In this document: in pieces, positions 1 through 9,673 of the stretch
How positions within the stretch are numbered: the stretch's first letter is position 1
How the letters are laid out: every line of letters begins with the position of its first letter
Assembly: GCA_963676875.1 (NCBI GenBank)
Contig: OY781436.1
Span: 930,001-994,000 of the forward strand
Reading direction: 5' to 3'
Source of the DNA: UBA6244 sp963676875
GTDB lineage: Bacteria; Bacteroidota; Bacteroidia; Bacteroidales; F082
DNA: 64,000 nucleotides
Made by a program: the position numbers and the translations under genes
Notes under the pieces: generated by a model
What the model was told of the DNA's origin: nothing
What the model saw: the letters and a program-made list of their open reading frames with translations, nothing else
The model's database searches: none

Positions 1-1
1 G

Positions 2-706
2 GCACGTACGGTGGATCGTATTTGCGTCGCATATCCGGGCATGGAGCAATATTTTCCCGAAAGTAAAATTGTGGTAACAGGGAGTCCTATTCGTAAAGAA
101 ATTTTAGAAGCAACCGGCAACAAAGAAGAGGGCTGCTCCTTTTTTGGACTGAACCCCACATTACCCACTTTATTGATTATAGGAGGAAGTCAGGGAGCCG
201 CAAAAATAAATATGGCCATCGCCTCAGCACTAAACGCCTTGGTTACCAACAACATCCAGGTGCTATGGCAGACAGGAAAAAACGGCTACCAACAGGCCAT
301 GGAGGCAGCCAAAACCTGCCCCCATCCTAAGTTGGTGATGGTGAAAGAATTTATCCAACGTATGGATATGGCCTATGCCTGTGCCGACCTACTTGTCTCA
401 AGAGCCGGAGCCATCGCTATTGCCGAAATTGTGGCTGTCAGAAAACCGGCCATTTATATACCATTACCCTCAGCTGCCGAAGACCACCAGACACAAAACG
501 CGTTAACCCTCGTAGAAAAAGACGCCGGTGTACTAATCCGCGAATCGGAAGCAAATGAAACCATAGCCGATATTATCATCACCTGGATGAAAGATGCGGG
601 TAAGCGTAAACAAATGTCTGAAAATCTGGCTTTTTTCGACCATCCCGATGCTACCGAAGCCATCGTGAAACAATTGATCATTCTTTTGCAAGGAGGTAAA
701 TCATGA
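2..706 (+). CDS. murG: MurG, UDP-GlcNAc:lipid I GlcNAc transferase (C-terminal part)
   Basis: Adds GlcNAc to lipid I to make lipid II at the inner face of the cytoplasmic membrane. The 5' end lies left of the window; the frame is open from base 2. What remains is about 234 residues, essentially the C-terminal UDP-GlcNAc-binding half. Visible family motifs are the glycine-rich IIGGSQGAAK loop, the VSRAGAIAIAEI segment and the PLPSAAEDHQTQNA segment, which in the MurG family contact the nucleotide sugar. The stop overlaps the murC start (ATGA, 4 bases), so translation is probably coupled. The order murG-murC-ftsQ-ftsA-ftsZ is the standard division and cell wall cluster. Confidence 0.96.
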   Translation, partial: ARTVDRICVAYPGMEQYFPESKIVVTGSPIRKEILEATGNKEEGCSFFGLNPTLPTLLIIGGSQGAAKINMAIASALNALVTNNIQVLWQTGKNGYQQAMEAAKTCPHPKLVMVKEFIQRMDMAYACADLLVSRAGAIAIAEIVAVRKPAIYIPLPSAAEDHQTQNALTLVEKDAGVLIRESEANETIADIIITWMKDAGKRKQMSENLAFFDHPDATEAIVKQLIILLQGGKS

Positions 707-2055
707 CCTTGTACAACCGACATATCTATTTCCTGGGTATCGGGGGAATCGGCATGAGCGCCCTGGCAAGATATTATAAACATCTTGGCTACAAGGTTTC
801 AGGCTACGATCTAACATCTTCTGCCCTGACACGGCAACTTGAAGATGAGGGTATGGTCATTCATTACAATGAGGATATTTCTAAAATTCCTCAAAATCCG
901 GAGATGGTAGTTTATACGCCCGCCATTCCATCCGACAATGCAGAGCTAATCTATTGTCGTGAACAAAACCTGTCATTGATCAAACGTGCTGCCCTGCTTG
1001 GAAAGATAAGTAGCCTCTACAACACTGTGGCCATTGCGGGCACCCATGGCAAAACGAGCATCTCGGCCCTTACGGCTCATTTACTAAAACATGCTGAAAG
1101 AATGACCACCGCTTTTGTAGGAGGCATTACCAAGAACTACCACTCAAACCTTATTCTGTCAGACGCCACAGATATTTTCGTTGTAGAAGCAGATGAATTT
1201 GATCGATCTTTTCTGTTGCTTCACCCCAATATTGGGGTAATTAGTTCCATGGATGCGGATCATTTAGACATTTATGAAAATCATCATTCGCTAAAAACAG
1301 CTTTTATTGACTTTTCGAAACAAATTGAACCGAGTGGCGTCCTCGTCCATCATGCGAAACTAGCTTCCAATTTCAGTGGTTCTGCCCACAGAATTAGTTA
1401 CGGAATAAATGAGGGTGCCGACTTCCGGGCCACCAACATTCACGTAAACGAGCATAAGTTTGTATTCGACATTGAGCATAAAAACCTGAACATCTACAAT
1501 ATTACTCTACAGGTTCCAGGCGTTCACTATATCGAAAACGCTTTGGCAGCAACAGCAGTGGCCATGCTTTTAGGCTTGACCGGAGAGGAAATTAAATCAG
1601 GATTAACATCATTTCTGGGTGTAGAGCGAAGGTTTGATGTGCGCATTAACACTCCCTCTTTAGTCTACATCGACGACTACGCCCATCATCCTGAAGAAAT
1701 TCGTGTAACCATCGAGGCCGTGAGGATGCTATACCCCGGCAAAAAGATTCTGGGGATTTTTCAGCCACACCTTTATAGCCGCACGCGTGATTTTGCCGCA
1801 GGGTTTGCTCAAACGCTAGAAACACTCGACACCGTAGCTTTATTGGAAATTTATCCTGCACGCGAAAAACCACTGCCCAACGTATCGTCGGAGGGAGTTT
1901 TGGAAATGATGAATAATCAAAATAAATTTCTGGTAAAGAAAAAAGATCTTCTGCACTTTATAAAACAACAGGATTTTAATATCTTACTAACCATGGGCGC
2001 CGGAGATATTGGCCAACTAGTTGAAGAAATTGAAAAAACAGTAACGCCATGCTAA
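703..2055 (+). CDS. murC: MurC, UDP-N-acetylmuramate--L-alanine ligase
   Basis: Cytoplasmic ATP-dependent ligase adding L-Ala to UDP-MurNAc, first step of the stem peptide. The 450 aa length is normal for MurC. It begins with the Rossmann-like LGIGGIGMSALA nucleotide-binding motif, has the Mur ligase P-loop GTHGKT at residues 113-118, the EADEFDRSFL segment of the central domain, and YIDDYAHHPEEI opening the C-terminal domain. The ATG start lies inside the murG stop, and the 3' end overlaps ftsQ by 7 bases. There is no ddl gene between murC and ftsQ. Confidence 0.97.
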   Translation: MTLYNRHIYFLGIGGIGMSALARYYKHLGYKVSGYDLTSSALTRQLEDEGMVIHYNEDISKIPQNPEMVVYTPAIPSDNAELIYCREQNLSLIKRAALLGKISSLYNTVAIAGTHGKTSISALTAHLLKHAERMTTAFVGGITKNYHSNLILSDATDIFVVEADEFDRSFLLLHPNIGVISSMDADHLDIYENHHSLKTAFIDFSKQIEPSGVLVHHAKLASNFSGSAHRISYGINEGADFRATNIHVNEHKFVFDIEHKNLNIYNITLQVPGVHYIENALAATAVAMLLGLTGEEIKSGLTSFLGVERRFDVRINTPSLVYIDDYAHHPEEIRVTIEAVRMLYPGKKILGIFQPHLYSRTRDFAAGFAQTLETLDTVALLEIYPAREKPLPNVSSEGVLEMMNNQNKFLVKKKDLLHFIKQQDFNILLTMGAGDIGQLVEEIEKTVTPC

Positions 2056-2825
2056 AAAAAATCCTGACCATATCATCCATCGTACTGGTAGCATTGGCCC
2101 TACTGGCACTCATTGGGTTTTCGTATCACCTACGCTCAAATGAATTTATCAATGGCGTGACCATCACCATCGACCACAACAACGGAGTCGGTTTTCTGGA
2201 CAAAATGGAAGTAATGGAAGCCGTGAATCCTGCCGATACCTTACTCAGCTATAAGATAGTGGAATTTGACAGTAAGAGCATTGAAAATCTTTTGTCACAA
2301 AACCCTTTTATTGAACATGTTGACTGTTATTGTGGACTGTATGGCGGGGTTTTTATCAACCTACAGGAAAAAACACCAATAGTGCGCGTTTACGAGAAAA
2401 ACAATAAAAGTTACTATATGGATGAACAAGGTTATTTCTTCCCCATACATGAAAGTCATGCACCACGCACCATCATAGCTAATGGATATTTAAACAACTT
2501 GCGTCAAAAAGAATATACAAATGTTCACGACAGTGTTTATGCGAACACACCTCTTTTAGATTTGTATAAGTTGGTAAAGGCCATTCGCGAAGACCACTTC
2601 TTAAATGCCCAGATAAGCCAGATATACCATAACAGCAAAGGCGATTGGGAGCTTGTTCCCGAATTGGGCGGTCACATTATCCAACTTGGAAAACTGGAAA
2701 ATTTGGACAAAAAATTTGAAAATCTAAAAGCATTCTACCTCGATTTAAGTCGTAGAAATGGCTGGGAGGACTACAAAATCATCAATTTATCATTTAACAA
2801 CCAGATAGTTTGTACAAAAAAATAA
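2049..2825 (+). CDS. ftsQ: FtsQ/DivIB-type cell division protein
   Basis: Bitopic membrane protein of the divisome that bridges cytoplasmic and periplasmic division proteins. The 258 aa product has a short basic N-terminus, one hydrophobic segment (about residues 5-25) and a periplasmic part with a POTRA-like beginning (VTITIDHNNGVGFLDKMEV) followed by the FtsQ beta-domain (IINLSFNNQIVC near the end). Sequence conservation in this family is weak; the call rests on topology plus the position between murC and ftsA. It overlaps murC by 7 bases and ends 4 bases before ftsA. Confidence 0.9.
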   Translation: MLKKILTISSIVLVALALLALIGFSYHLRSNEFINGVTITIDHNNGVGFLDKMEVMEAVNPADTLLSYKIVEFDSKSIENLLSQNPFIEHVDCYCGLYGGVFINLQEKTPIVRVYEKNNKSYYMDEQGYFFPIHESHAPRTIIANGYLNNLRQKEYTNVHDSVYANTPLLDLYKLVKAIREDHFLNAQISQIYHNSKGDWELVPELGGHIIQLGKLENLDKKFENLKAFYLDLSRRNGWEDYKIINLSFNNQIVCTKK

Positions 2826-2829
2826 TTAT

Positions 2830-4143
2830 ATGGAATCTGAAATTATCGTCGGTCTAGACATCGGAACTACCAAAATTGCCTGTATCGTCGGGCGAAGAAA
2901 CGAATACGGAAAAATAGAGATTCTGGGATATGGAAAATCAGAATCCATTGGTGTGAAACGGGGTGTTGTAGCCAACATCGAGAACACAGTTCAGTCCATT
3001 CGAAAAGCTGTGGAGTTAGCAGAAGAGAAATCGGGTGTAGCTATAAAATACGTGAATGTGGGTATTGCCGGCCAACACATCAAAAGCTATCAGCACCGGG
3101 GCAACATCATGCGTGAGGATCCTGACAAAGAAATAAGTCCGCAGGAAATCGACCAGCTTTCGCAAAACATGTACAAATTGAACATGTCGCCCGGAGAGGA
3201 AATCATTGACGTGATTGCTCAGGAATATGTCATCGACGGCGAGGGAGGTATCCGGCAACCGGTGGGTATGCTTGGCAGTACCCTGGAAGCTAATTTTCAT
3301 ATCATTATTGGACAAACCGCCGCCGCGAAAAATATTTATAAGTGTATAAAAAAGGCAGGACTGGAAATGGTTGACCTGATTTTGGAACCCATTGCTTCCG
3401 CCGAAGCTGTGCTCAGCGAGGAAGAAAAAGAAGCGGGTGTAGTTTTGGTTGATATCGGAGGAGGCACCACTGATTTGGCCATTTTTCAGGACAATATCAT
3501 CCGGCACACGGCGGTTATTCCCTTTGGTGGTGACGTAATTACTGAAGATGTGAAGGAAGGATGCACCATCATTAAAAAACATGCCGAAGAGCTGAAAGTA
3601 AAATTTGGATCGGCCCTTGCCAGCGAAAACCGTGATGACGAGGTAGTGGCCATTCCCGGATTAAGAGGAAGAGCGCCCAAAGAAATCACACTAAAAAATC
3701 TGGCATTTATCATTCAGGCACGAATGGAAGAAATCATCGAACAAGTGTATTTTGAGATCAGAAATTCAGGATTCGAGAAAAAACTTATCGCTGGCATTGT
3801 TATCACAGGTGGAGGTGCGCAATTAAAACATATCGATCAACTTACCGAGTTCACCACCGGAATGGACACCCGCATTGGTTACCCTAACGAACATTTGGCC
3901 AATGATGTATCCGACGAAATGGCCATGCCCATGTATTCAACTGGTATCGGACTGGTAATAGAAGGCATCCGTCGTTTCGATTACGAAAAAAGCAAAGAAC
4001 GGCACATGGAATCATTTGAAGAAGAAACGCCAACCAGAAAATCAACGAAAAAGCCCAAACAGAAATCGCCTTCCGGGGAGTCAGGGCCAACGCGATTTCT
4101 AAACACTATAAAAGACTGGTTTGAAAACGATACTTCTGCATAA
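2830..4143 (+). CDS. ftsA: FtsA, actin-like divisome protein
   Basis: Membrane-tethering partner of FtsZ. The 437 aa protein opens with the actin/Hsp70-type phosphate-1 loop GLDIGTTKIACIVG and has the second phosphate loop VLVDIGGGTTDLAIF and the adenosine motif GIVITGGGAQLKHI. The segment around residues 90-160 fits the FtsA-specific 1C/SHS2 domain. After a Lys-rich linker the protein ends in RFLNTIKDWFEND, an amphipathic stretch of the kind FtsA uses to bind the membrane. It follows ftsQ after 4 bases; a 95-base spacer separates it from ftsZ. Confidence 0.97.
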   Translation: MESEIIVGLDIGTTKIACIVGRRNEYGKIEILGYGKSESIGVKRGVVANIENTVQSIRKAVELAEEKSGVAIKYVNVGIAGQHIKSYQHRGNIMREDPDKEISPQEIDQLSQNMYKLNMSPGEEIIDVIAQEYVIDGEGGIRQPVGMLGSTLEANFHIIIGQTAAAKNIYKCIKKAGLEMVDLILEPIASAEAVLSEEEKEAGVVLVDIGGGTTDLAIFQDNIIRHTAVIPFGGDVITEDVKEGCTIIKKHAEELKVKFGSALASENRDDEVVAIPGLRGRAPKEITLKNLAFIIQARMEEIIEQVYFEIRNSGFEKKLIAGIVITGGGAQLKHIDQLTEFTTGMDTRIGYPNEHLANDVSDEMAMPMYSTGIGLVIEGIRRFDYEKSKERHMESFEEETPTRKSTKKPKQKSPSGESGPTRFLNTIKDWFENDTSA

Positions 4144-4238
4144 GTCATTAACTTTAATTTGTTAAAAACTAGTTAGACAACTGCCAACCACAATATTTGA
4201 ATGAATTATTTTTATAAAACCAATAATTATATCTGTAT

Positions 4239-5831
4239 ATGATCACTTTCCAGCCAAAACAACATCCCTCCATTATTAAAGTACTAGGCGTAGGAGGTGG
4301 AGGTTCAAACGCTGTAAACCACATGTTTAAGCAAGGTATTACAGGCGTAGAATTCGCCATTTGCAACACCGACCTGCAAGCACTCGAGTCGAGTCCGGTA
4401 CCCATAAAAATCGAGATTGGAAATAAAAACGGTCTGGGAGCCGGTGCCAATCCCGAAGTTGGTAAAATTGCCGCCGAAGATTCTATCGAGAAAATTAGAG
4501 ATTTGCTTTCTGACGAAACAACACAAATGCTGTTTATTACAGCGGGAATGGGTGGTGGAACCGGGACAGGTGCCGCACCCGTGATAGCCCAGTTAGCACG
4601 CGAGATGGGCATTCTTACCGTTGGTATCGTTACCCTTCCGTTCAATTTTGAGGGAAGAAAACGCCGCAAACAAGCGGAGTTGGGCATTGCGGAAATTAAG
4701 AAGTATGTAGATTCGCTATTGGTGATTAGCAATGATAAACTGCGCCAGCAATATGGCGACCTGATACTTTCTGATGCCTTTGCCAAGGCAGATAACGTAC
4801 TAACGACAGCTGCGCGTGGTATTGCTGAACTTATCACCGTTACAGGTTATGTAAATGTGGATTTTGAAGATGTAAAAACCGTTATAAAAGACAGCGGAAG
4901 AGCCATCATGGGATCGGCCAGAGCCGAAGGCGAAGACCGTGCCCTAAAAGCCATAGAAGCTGCCATGAACTCTCCCCTGCTGAACGACAACGATGTGAAA
5001 GGTGCTACAGATATACTGCTGTATATCATGACCGGCAGCAACGACATTACCATGGACGAGATTACGGAAATTACAGAATACGTACAACGTGAAAGTGGCG
5101 AAGATGCCGATATTATTTGGGGTACTGGCTCCGACGAATCTTTGGGAGATAGTGTGGGAATTACCATCATTGCTACAGGTTTCGACTCGGTAAAACCTAA
5201 GACTGTACCTGAACAACCAGCTACAGTGGTGGGTACGGTAGGAAAACCATCCGAAATTACCGTGGAAAAATCTGAGTTCACAAATAAACCTGTATCAGAA
5301 ACTGAAATAAATAAAGCTGAAGAAATTGAATTCAAAATAGTCAACAAATCCACCGAAACAGAAACTCAGACTGAACCCAACGTAAAGGCACCTGAAGCCA
5401 AGATTGTACATAGCATGGATAACCGTACGGATTCGGGTTCCAATAATCCAACAACCGGAGCCACCAATCTGATCAGGCGTAGTGAAAAGCCATACCTTAG
5501 TGTTGGTCATACCGTTTCGTCGCAACCGGAAAAACCCGCTGAAAAGCCATTGGAATACAAGACTCCCCATCCGGAGGATGAAGACGCAGGTATCCAAAAA
5601 AACGCCACCGAAAGAATCAGTAAGCTTAAAAACCTTAGTATCAACCTGAGGTCGGCCGAAAATATTGCCCAAATGGAGAGCCAACCTGCCTATATCCGAA
5701 AGAAGATTGAGCTTGAGGAAACAAGCTATTCAGCCGATTCGGTGGTTTCGCGATTCACGCTAAGCGAAGACGCGAAAAATAATACCGTTATTAAATCCGA
5801 CAACTCATTTCTTCACGACAATGTCGACTAG
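4239..5831 (+). CDS. ftsZ: FtsZ, tubulin-like division GTPase
   Basis: Forms the cytokinetic Z-ring. The tubulin signature GGGTGTG is at residues 105-111, with GVGGGGSNAVN near the N-terminus. The GTPase and C-terminal core end around residue 325. A long polar linker follows, rich in Glu, Thr and Pro, so the protein is 530 aa instead of the 350-400 aa of many FtsZ proteins. The conserved tail peptide that binds FtsA appears as PAYIRKKIEL near residue 482, followed by about 45 more residues. The ATG at 4239 is chosen because it directly precedes the conserved N-terminal region. Confidence 0.97.
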   Translation: MITFQPKQHPSIIKVLGVGGGGSNAVNHMFKQGITGVEFAICNTDLQALESSPVPIKIEIGNKNGLGAGANPEVGKIAAEDSIEKIRDLLSDETTQMLFITAGMGGGTGTGAAPVIAQLAREMGILTVGIVTLPFNFEGRKRRKQAELGIAEIKKYVDSLLVISNDKLRQQYGDLILSDAFAKADNVLTTAARGIAELITVTGYVNVDFEDVKTVIKDSGRAIMGSARAEGEDRALKAIEAAMNSPLLNDNDVKGATDILLYIMTGSNDITMDEITEITEYVQRESGEDADIIWGTGSDESLGDSVGITIIATGFDSVKPKTVPEQPATVVGTVGKPSEITVEKSEFTNKPVSETEINKAEEIEFKIVNKSTETETQTEPNVKAPEAKIVHSMDNRTDSGSNNPTTGATNLIRRSEKPYLSVGHTVSSQPEKPAEKPLEYKTPHPEDEDAGIQKNATERISKLKNLSINLRSAENIAQMESQPAYIRKKIELEETSYSADSVVSRFTLSEDAKNNTVIKSDNSFLHDNVD

Positions 5832-5852
5832 AAAATAACTTTAATCAGTATC

Positions 5853-6305
5853 ATGGAACTTGAAATATTAATCAACAACGATATTAAACAGGCTATGATG
5901 GCCAAAGATCGGCGTAAATTAAACGCACTCAGAGCCATCAAAGCCGAATTGCTCTTGCTAAAAACCGGAAAAGACACCAGCAGTCTGGAAATACCTGAGT
6001 CACTTGAGATTAAGATATTGCAAAAACTGGTCAAACAACGTAAAGAGTCAGCTATACTGTACACAGAACAGAACCGCCCGGAATTAGTGGAGGAAGAAGA
6101 ATATCAGGCAGCTATTATTGAGGCCTATCTTCCCAAACAGATGTCGGAAGAAGATGTAGAGGCCATTGTGAAACAGGTTATTACCGATACCGGTGCCACA
6201 ACCATGAAAGATATGGGACGCGTAATGGGTGAAGTATCCAAACAATTGGCCGGAAAAGCTGACAACAAAACCATTTCAATGAAAGTGAAAAAGTTTTTAA
6301 GCTAA
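5853..6305 (+). CDS. GatB/YqeY domain-containing protein
   Basis: YqeY-like protein of 150 aa. It has an N-terminal all-helical part (ILINNDIKQAMMAKDRRKLNALRAIKAEL) and the C-terminal GatB-like helical domain (EAYLPKQMSEEDVEAIVKQV, then MKDMGRVMGEVSKQLAGKAD). In GatB the equivalent tail domain contacts tRNA; the role of free-standing YqeY proteins is not well established. It starts 21 bases after ftsZ and precedes a strong terminator, so it probably forms the end of the ftsZ transcript. Confidence 0.92.
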   Translation: MELEILINNDIKQAMMAKDRRKLNALRAIKAELLLLKTGKDTSSLEIPESLEIKILQKLVKQRKESAILYTEQNRPELVEEEEYQAAIIEAYLPKQMSEEDVEAIVKQVITDTGATTMKDMGRVMGEVSKQLAGKADNKTISMKVKKFLS

Positions 6306-6329
6306 GGCAATATCAAAATGGATTCCATA

Positions 6330-6358
6330 AAAAAAGCCCGCAAATGCGGGCTTTTTTT
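6330..6358. terminator. Bidirectional rho-independent terminator
   Basis: AAAAAAGCCCGC, loop AAAT, GCGGGCTTTTTT: perfect stem with an A tract on the left and a T tract on the right. It can therefore stop transcripts from both the yqeY side (+) and the convergent tsf side (-). Confidence 0.93.
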
Positions 6359-6380
6359 ATTTAATATGAACTCGAAATTA

Positions 6381-7208
6381 TTATCCTAGGGCAAAACGTT
6401 TGAAAGCCACTACGGTCAATCCTTTTTCGGTATCGTTCAAATAATCGGCCACACTCTTTTTGCTATCTTTAATGAAAGTTTGGTTCAGCAGTGTGTTTTC
6501 TTTGTAAAATTTATTCAATTTACCAAGAGCAATTTTCTCAAGCATTTCTTCCGGTTTTCCTTCCTGACGTGCTTGATCTTTTCCAATTTCAATTTCACGC
6601 TCGATAATATCCTTTGAAACATCACCTTTATCAAGAGCTACAGGTGCCATTGCGGCAGCTTGCATAGCTATATCTTTACCAGCCTGAGCCAATTGATCTC
6701 CCCCTTTGTTAAAAGCTACGATGGTAGCAATACGATTACCGGGATGAACGTATGCATAGGTGCTTTCACCTTCAACAAAAGCGAAATTACCCAATTCAAT
6801 TTTTTCACCTATAACACCAGTTTGATCGATAATGGTTTCACCAATGGTACGACCATTCATATCCAGACCTGAAAGTTCTTCGGCTGTTTTGGCTTGATGC
6901 GCAACAGCTACATCAATAATGGATTCTACATAGGCTACAAAATCGTTATTCTTGGCAACAAAGTCAGTTTCGCAATTTACAACTACGATTCCGGCATATT
7001 TTCCGTCGGCAGCAGTTTTTGCTAATACAACACCTTCGGTGGCACTCCGGTCAGCACGGTTGGCGGCTACTTTCTGCCCTTTTTTCCTCAGTACGTCGAT
7101 GGCTTTTTCCATATCACCTTCGGTTTCCGTCAGGGCTTTTTTACAATCCATCATACCGGCACCGGTAGCTTTTCTTAACTCGTTTACCTGTTGAGCGGTT
7201 ATTTTCAT
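6381..7208 (-). CDS. tsf: Elongation factor Ts
   Basis: Guanine nucleotide exchange factor for EF-Tu. The 275 aa length is normal. The N-terminal UBA-like domain carries LRKATGAGMMDCKKALTE, and the core has VVVNCETDFVAKN, the region that contacts EF-Tu. It lies 22 bases downstream of rpsB in the same direction, the common rpsB-tsf operon arrangement. The ATG at 7208 gives the conserved MKITAQQVNELRKATGAGM start. Confidence 0.97.
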   Translation of the reverse strand: MKITAQQVNELRKATGAGMMDCKKALTETEGDMEKAIDVLRKKGQKVAANRADRSATEGVVLAKTAADGKYAGIVVVNCETDFVAKNNDFVAYVESIIDVAVAHQAKTAEELSGLDMNGRTIGETIIDQTGVIGEKIELGNFAFVEGESTYAYVHPGNRIATIVAFNKGGDQLAQAGKDIAMQAAAMAPVALDKGDVSKDIIEREIEIGKDQARQEGKPEEMLEKIALGKLNKFYKENTLLNQTFIKDSKKSVADYLNDTEKGLTVVAFKRFALG

Positions 7209-7230
7209 GATAATATTATTTCAGAAATGA

Positions 7231-8109
7231 TTATTTTTTTGCAACTACTTTGCGTTTTCTTTTGGGTTTGCCGTCTTCTTTGGCAGGAGTTTTAGATGAT
7301 TTTTCAGCTTTTTCATCTTCTTCTTCTTCGGCCACAGCTAGGTTGGCAGATTTGGTTTTCAAATCATCCATTTCAGCTTTTTCGTTTTCGGCATCAATTT
7401 CATCCTGTTTGTCTTTGTTCAAACGTCTTTCGTTTAAACCTTCGGCAACAGCCTGAATGGCAGCATTCAAAATCACATAAATTGATTTGGACGCATCATC
7501 ATTGGCAGGGATGGGGAAATCAACGAGGTTGGGGTCAGTGTTGGTGTCTACCATGGCAAAAACAGGGATATTCAATTTGCGGGCTTCGGCAACAGCGATT
7601 TTTTCTTTATTGATGTCAACAACGAAAATGGCAGCCGGCAGGCGGCTCATATCGGCGATACTACCAAGGTTCTTCTCCAATTTGGCACGTTCGCGAGTAA
7701 TTTGAAGGCGTTCACGTTTGGAGAGATTGTTCCAGGAACTGGTAGAAGCCAGTTTGTCGATATTGGACATTTTGCGAACCGCTTTGCGGATGGTAGCAAA
7801 ATTGGTCAACATACCACCGGGCCAACGCTCAGTAACATAAGGCATATTAACGTTTTTAACCATATCGGCAACAAGCACTTTTGCTTGTTTCTTGGTGGCT
7901 ACAAACAATATTCTGCGGCCTGATTTAGCTAAATTTTTGAGGGCATTTTGAGCTTCCTCAAGTTTGGCCTGTGTTTTATACAGGTCGATAATGTGGATAC
8001 CGTTGCGCTCCATAAATATATAGGGAGCCATTGCGGGATTCCATTTTCTTTTAAGGTGACCAAAATGTACACCTGCATCGAGTAATTCGTCGAAACTAAG
8101 TTTTGTCAT
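7231..8109 (-). CDS. rpsB: 30S ribosomal protein S2
   Basis: Small-subunit ribosomal protein, 292 aa from the ATG at 8109 (MTKLSFDELLDAGVHFGHLKRKWNP). The frame is open further up to a TTG at 8142, but the ATG start matches the family N-terminus. Conserved segments include MAPYIFMERNGIHIIDLYKT, ILFVATKKQA and VTERWPGGMLTNF. The last 45 residues form an acidic stretch followed by a Lys/Arg-rich tail (KPKRKRKVVAKK), beyond the end of the standard S2 fold; long charged tails of this kind have been seen in other Bacteroidota S2 proteins. Third gene of the rplM-rpsI-rpsB-tsf operon. Confidence 0.96.
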   Translation of the reverse strand: MTKLSFDELLDAGVHFGHLKRKWNPAMAPYIFMERNGIHIIDLYKTQAKLEEAQNALKNLAKSGRRILFVATKKQAKVLVADMVKNVNMPYVTERWPGGMLTNFATIRKAVRKMSNIDKLASTSSWNNLSKRERLQITRERAKLEKNLGSIADMSRLPAAIFVVDINKEKIAVAEARKLNIPVFAMVDTNTDPNLVDFPIPANDDASKSIYVILNAAIQAVAEGLNERRLNKDKQDEIDAENEKAEMDDLKTKSANLAVAEEEEDEKAEKSSKTPAKEDGKPKRKRKVVAKK

Positions 8110-8214
8110 GGTAATTTTTTTGTTTACATTCTCTAAACTCAACTGCTGAATAGCCCTGTTTACAAAGGAGTTACAGCAATTTGGATACTAAACACATTCC
8201 GGGGTAAGTGAAAT

Positions 8215-8601
8215 CTATCGTTTACTGAACTGGAATTGTTTACGTGCTTTAGGCTGTCCGGGTTTCTTGCGTTCAACCATACGTGGGTCTCTCTTCATCA
8301 GTCCGTTTTTCTTCAAAATCGGACGATATTCAGGATCTATCTTTACAAGTGCGCGGGCAATACCCAAACGTAAGGCCTCAGCCTGTCCGGTAATACCTCC
8401 ACCTGCAAGGTTTACTTTGATGTCGTACTTACCCAAATTTTCTGTAAGCTGTAAGGGCTGTTCAACAACATAGTGTAAGATAGCTGTCGGGAAAAACTCT
8501 TTGTAATCACGTTTGTTTACGGTAATTTTTCCTGTTCCGTCCTGAAGATAAACCCTGGCGACTGCAGTTTTTCTTCTGCCTAATGAATTAACTACTTCCA
8601 T
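8215..8601 (-). CDS. rpsI: 30S ribosomal protein S9
   Basis: The 128 aa product has the S9 signature: N-terminal GRRKTAVARVYL, the central GGGITGQAEALRLGIARAL, and the C-terminal RMVERKKPGQPKARKQFQFSKR whose final SKR tail reaches the ribosomal P-site tRNA. It begins 7 bases after rplM, the universal rplM-rpsI pair. Confidence 0.98.
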   Translation of the reverse strand: MEVVNSLGRRKTAVARVYLQDGTGKITVNKRDYKEFFPTAILHYVVEQPLQLTENLGKYDIKVNLAGGGITGQAEALRLGIARALVKIDPEYRPILKKNGLMKRDPRMVERKKPGQPKARKQFQFSKR

Positions 8602-8608
8602 AGGTTTT

Positions 8609-9064
8609 TTATCTGATTGTATTTAAATTGATTTTCTTTGGTTTCTGAGCCTCTTGATTGTGCTCGCTACCTACATAAACGTACGCATTGCGAAACAACT
8701 CAGCTCCCAGACGATTTTTGGGCAACATCCCTTTGATGGCTTTTTCAACAAGCATCTCTGGTTTGGTTTCCAATATCTGACGGGCAGTTTTGGAACGCTG
8801 TCCGCCGGGATATCCGCTATGACGAATATATTCCTTGGCATCCAGTTTATTTCCTGTCAACTTCACCTTTTCTGCATTAATAATCACTACATTATCACCG
8901 CAATCAACGTGAGGTGTATAGTTGGTCTTGTGTTTACCACGAAGAATTTTGGCCACTGTGCTAGCCAATCGACCTAGTACTTCGTTCTCAGCATCAATCA
9001 ACACCCACTCTTTGGTAACGGTGTTTGCATTAGCGCTAACTGTCTTATAACTTAATGTATCCAT
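8609..9064 (-). CDS. rplM: 50S ribosomal protein L13
   Basis: Large-subunit protein of 151 aa. Conserved segments: WVLIDAENEVLGRLAS, ILRGKHKTNYTPHVDCGD, and AIKGMLPKNRLG with the YVYVGSEHNQEAQKP C-terminal region. First gene of the ribosomal operon, preceded by a well-formed Bacteroidota promoter. Confidence 0.98.
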   Translation of the reverse strand: MDTLSYKTVSANANTVTKEWVLIDAENEVLGRLASTVAKILRGKHKTNYTPHVDCGDNVVIINAEKVKLTGNKLDAKEYIRHSGYPGGQRSKTARQILETKPEMLVEKAIKGMLPKNRLGAELFRNAYVYVGSEHNQEAQKPKKINLNTIR

Positions 9065-9116
9065 CTAATTAATTGTTTCTTAAGCCGTTTAATCAAAAGC
9101 CCTGAAAATTGGGGTG

Positions 9117-9148
9117 CAAAAATAGAAACTATTTCAGTAACTACCAAA
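9117..9148 (-). promoter_or_regulatory. Promoter of the rplM-rpsI-rpsB-tsf operon
   Basis: On the minus strand TTTG (9145-9148), a 20-base gap, then TATTTTTG (9117-9124). This matches the Bacteroidota primary sigma consensus (-33 TTTG, -7 TAnnTTTG) and leaves a leader of roughly 45 bases before the rplM ATG. Confidence 0.75.
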
Positions 9149-9673
9149 TTTGTAAACATTTATTTGTGAATAAAGTTTACGGTTAAGCTGCACGCCGATA
9201 TCTAGCTTGGTAAACAGGAATTTCGGCGCGAAAGTAATCATTTCGATCACACAAAATATGTATTCAGCAAAAATCGCTCGAATATCTCTGCTTTAAATAA
9301 CATTTTTGAGCGTGGTGTTCAAAATTTGTCAACACAAACCGCGAGAACAACAGAAAACTCGAGTAAATAAAAAATGATGACGATGCTACTCTAGCAGAAC
9401 TTACATCTCAAACCTATTTGCATGGACTAAATCTGCACCTATTTAATAAGGTAATAACAGAGATTAAGTGATTTCATCATAAAAAAAAGAAATAACTGGC
9501 TGTAATACATCATATTGTGCCCTGCATATTTTATACAAAGTTCCGGTTGGAAAGGGAAATGAAACTTATATTCACAAAGTTGGTAGAAAGACGATTACAT
9601 CGTGTTAAATAAAATAGTAATTTTGTGCATTAATTTGCGTAAGCAATAAAAACCACTGACATACACTGAACCA
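9149..9673. other. Gene-free spacer between the divergent rplM and DUF4290 genes
   Basis: About 525 bases with no convincing ORF, no RNA gene and no clear repeat. Only the DUF4290 -7 box near its right end was recognised. A small RNA or decayed gene here cannot be excluded by eye. Confidence 0.5.
9618..9625 (+). promoter_or_regulatory. Possible -7 box of the DUF4290 gene
   Basis: TAATTTTG fits TAnnTTTG and sits 48 bases before the ATG at 9674. No clear -33 TTTG is found at the right distance, so this is tentative. Confidence 0.4.

Noticed and set aside
8110..8142. TTG start of rpsB 11 codons upstream
   Set aside because: The ATG at 8109 gives the conserved S2 N-terminus; the extension has no counterpart in the family.
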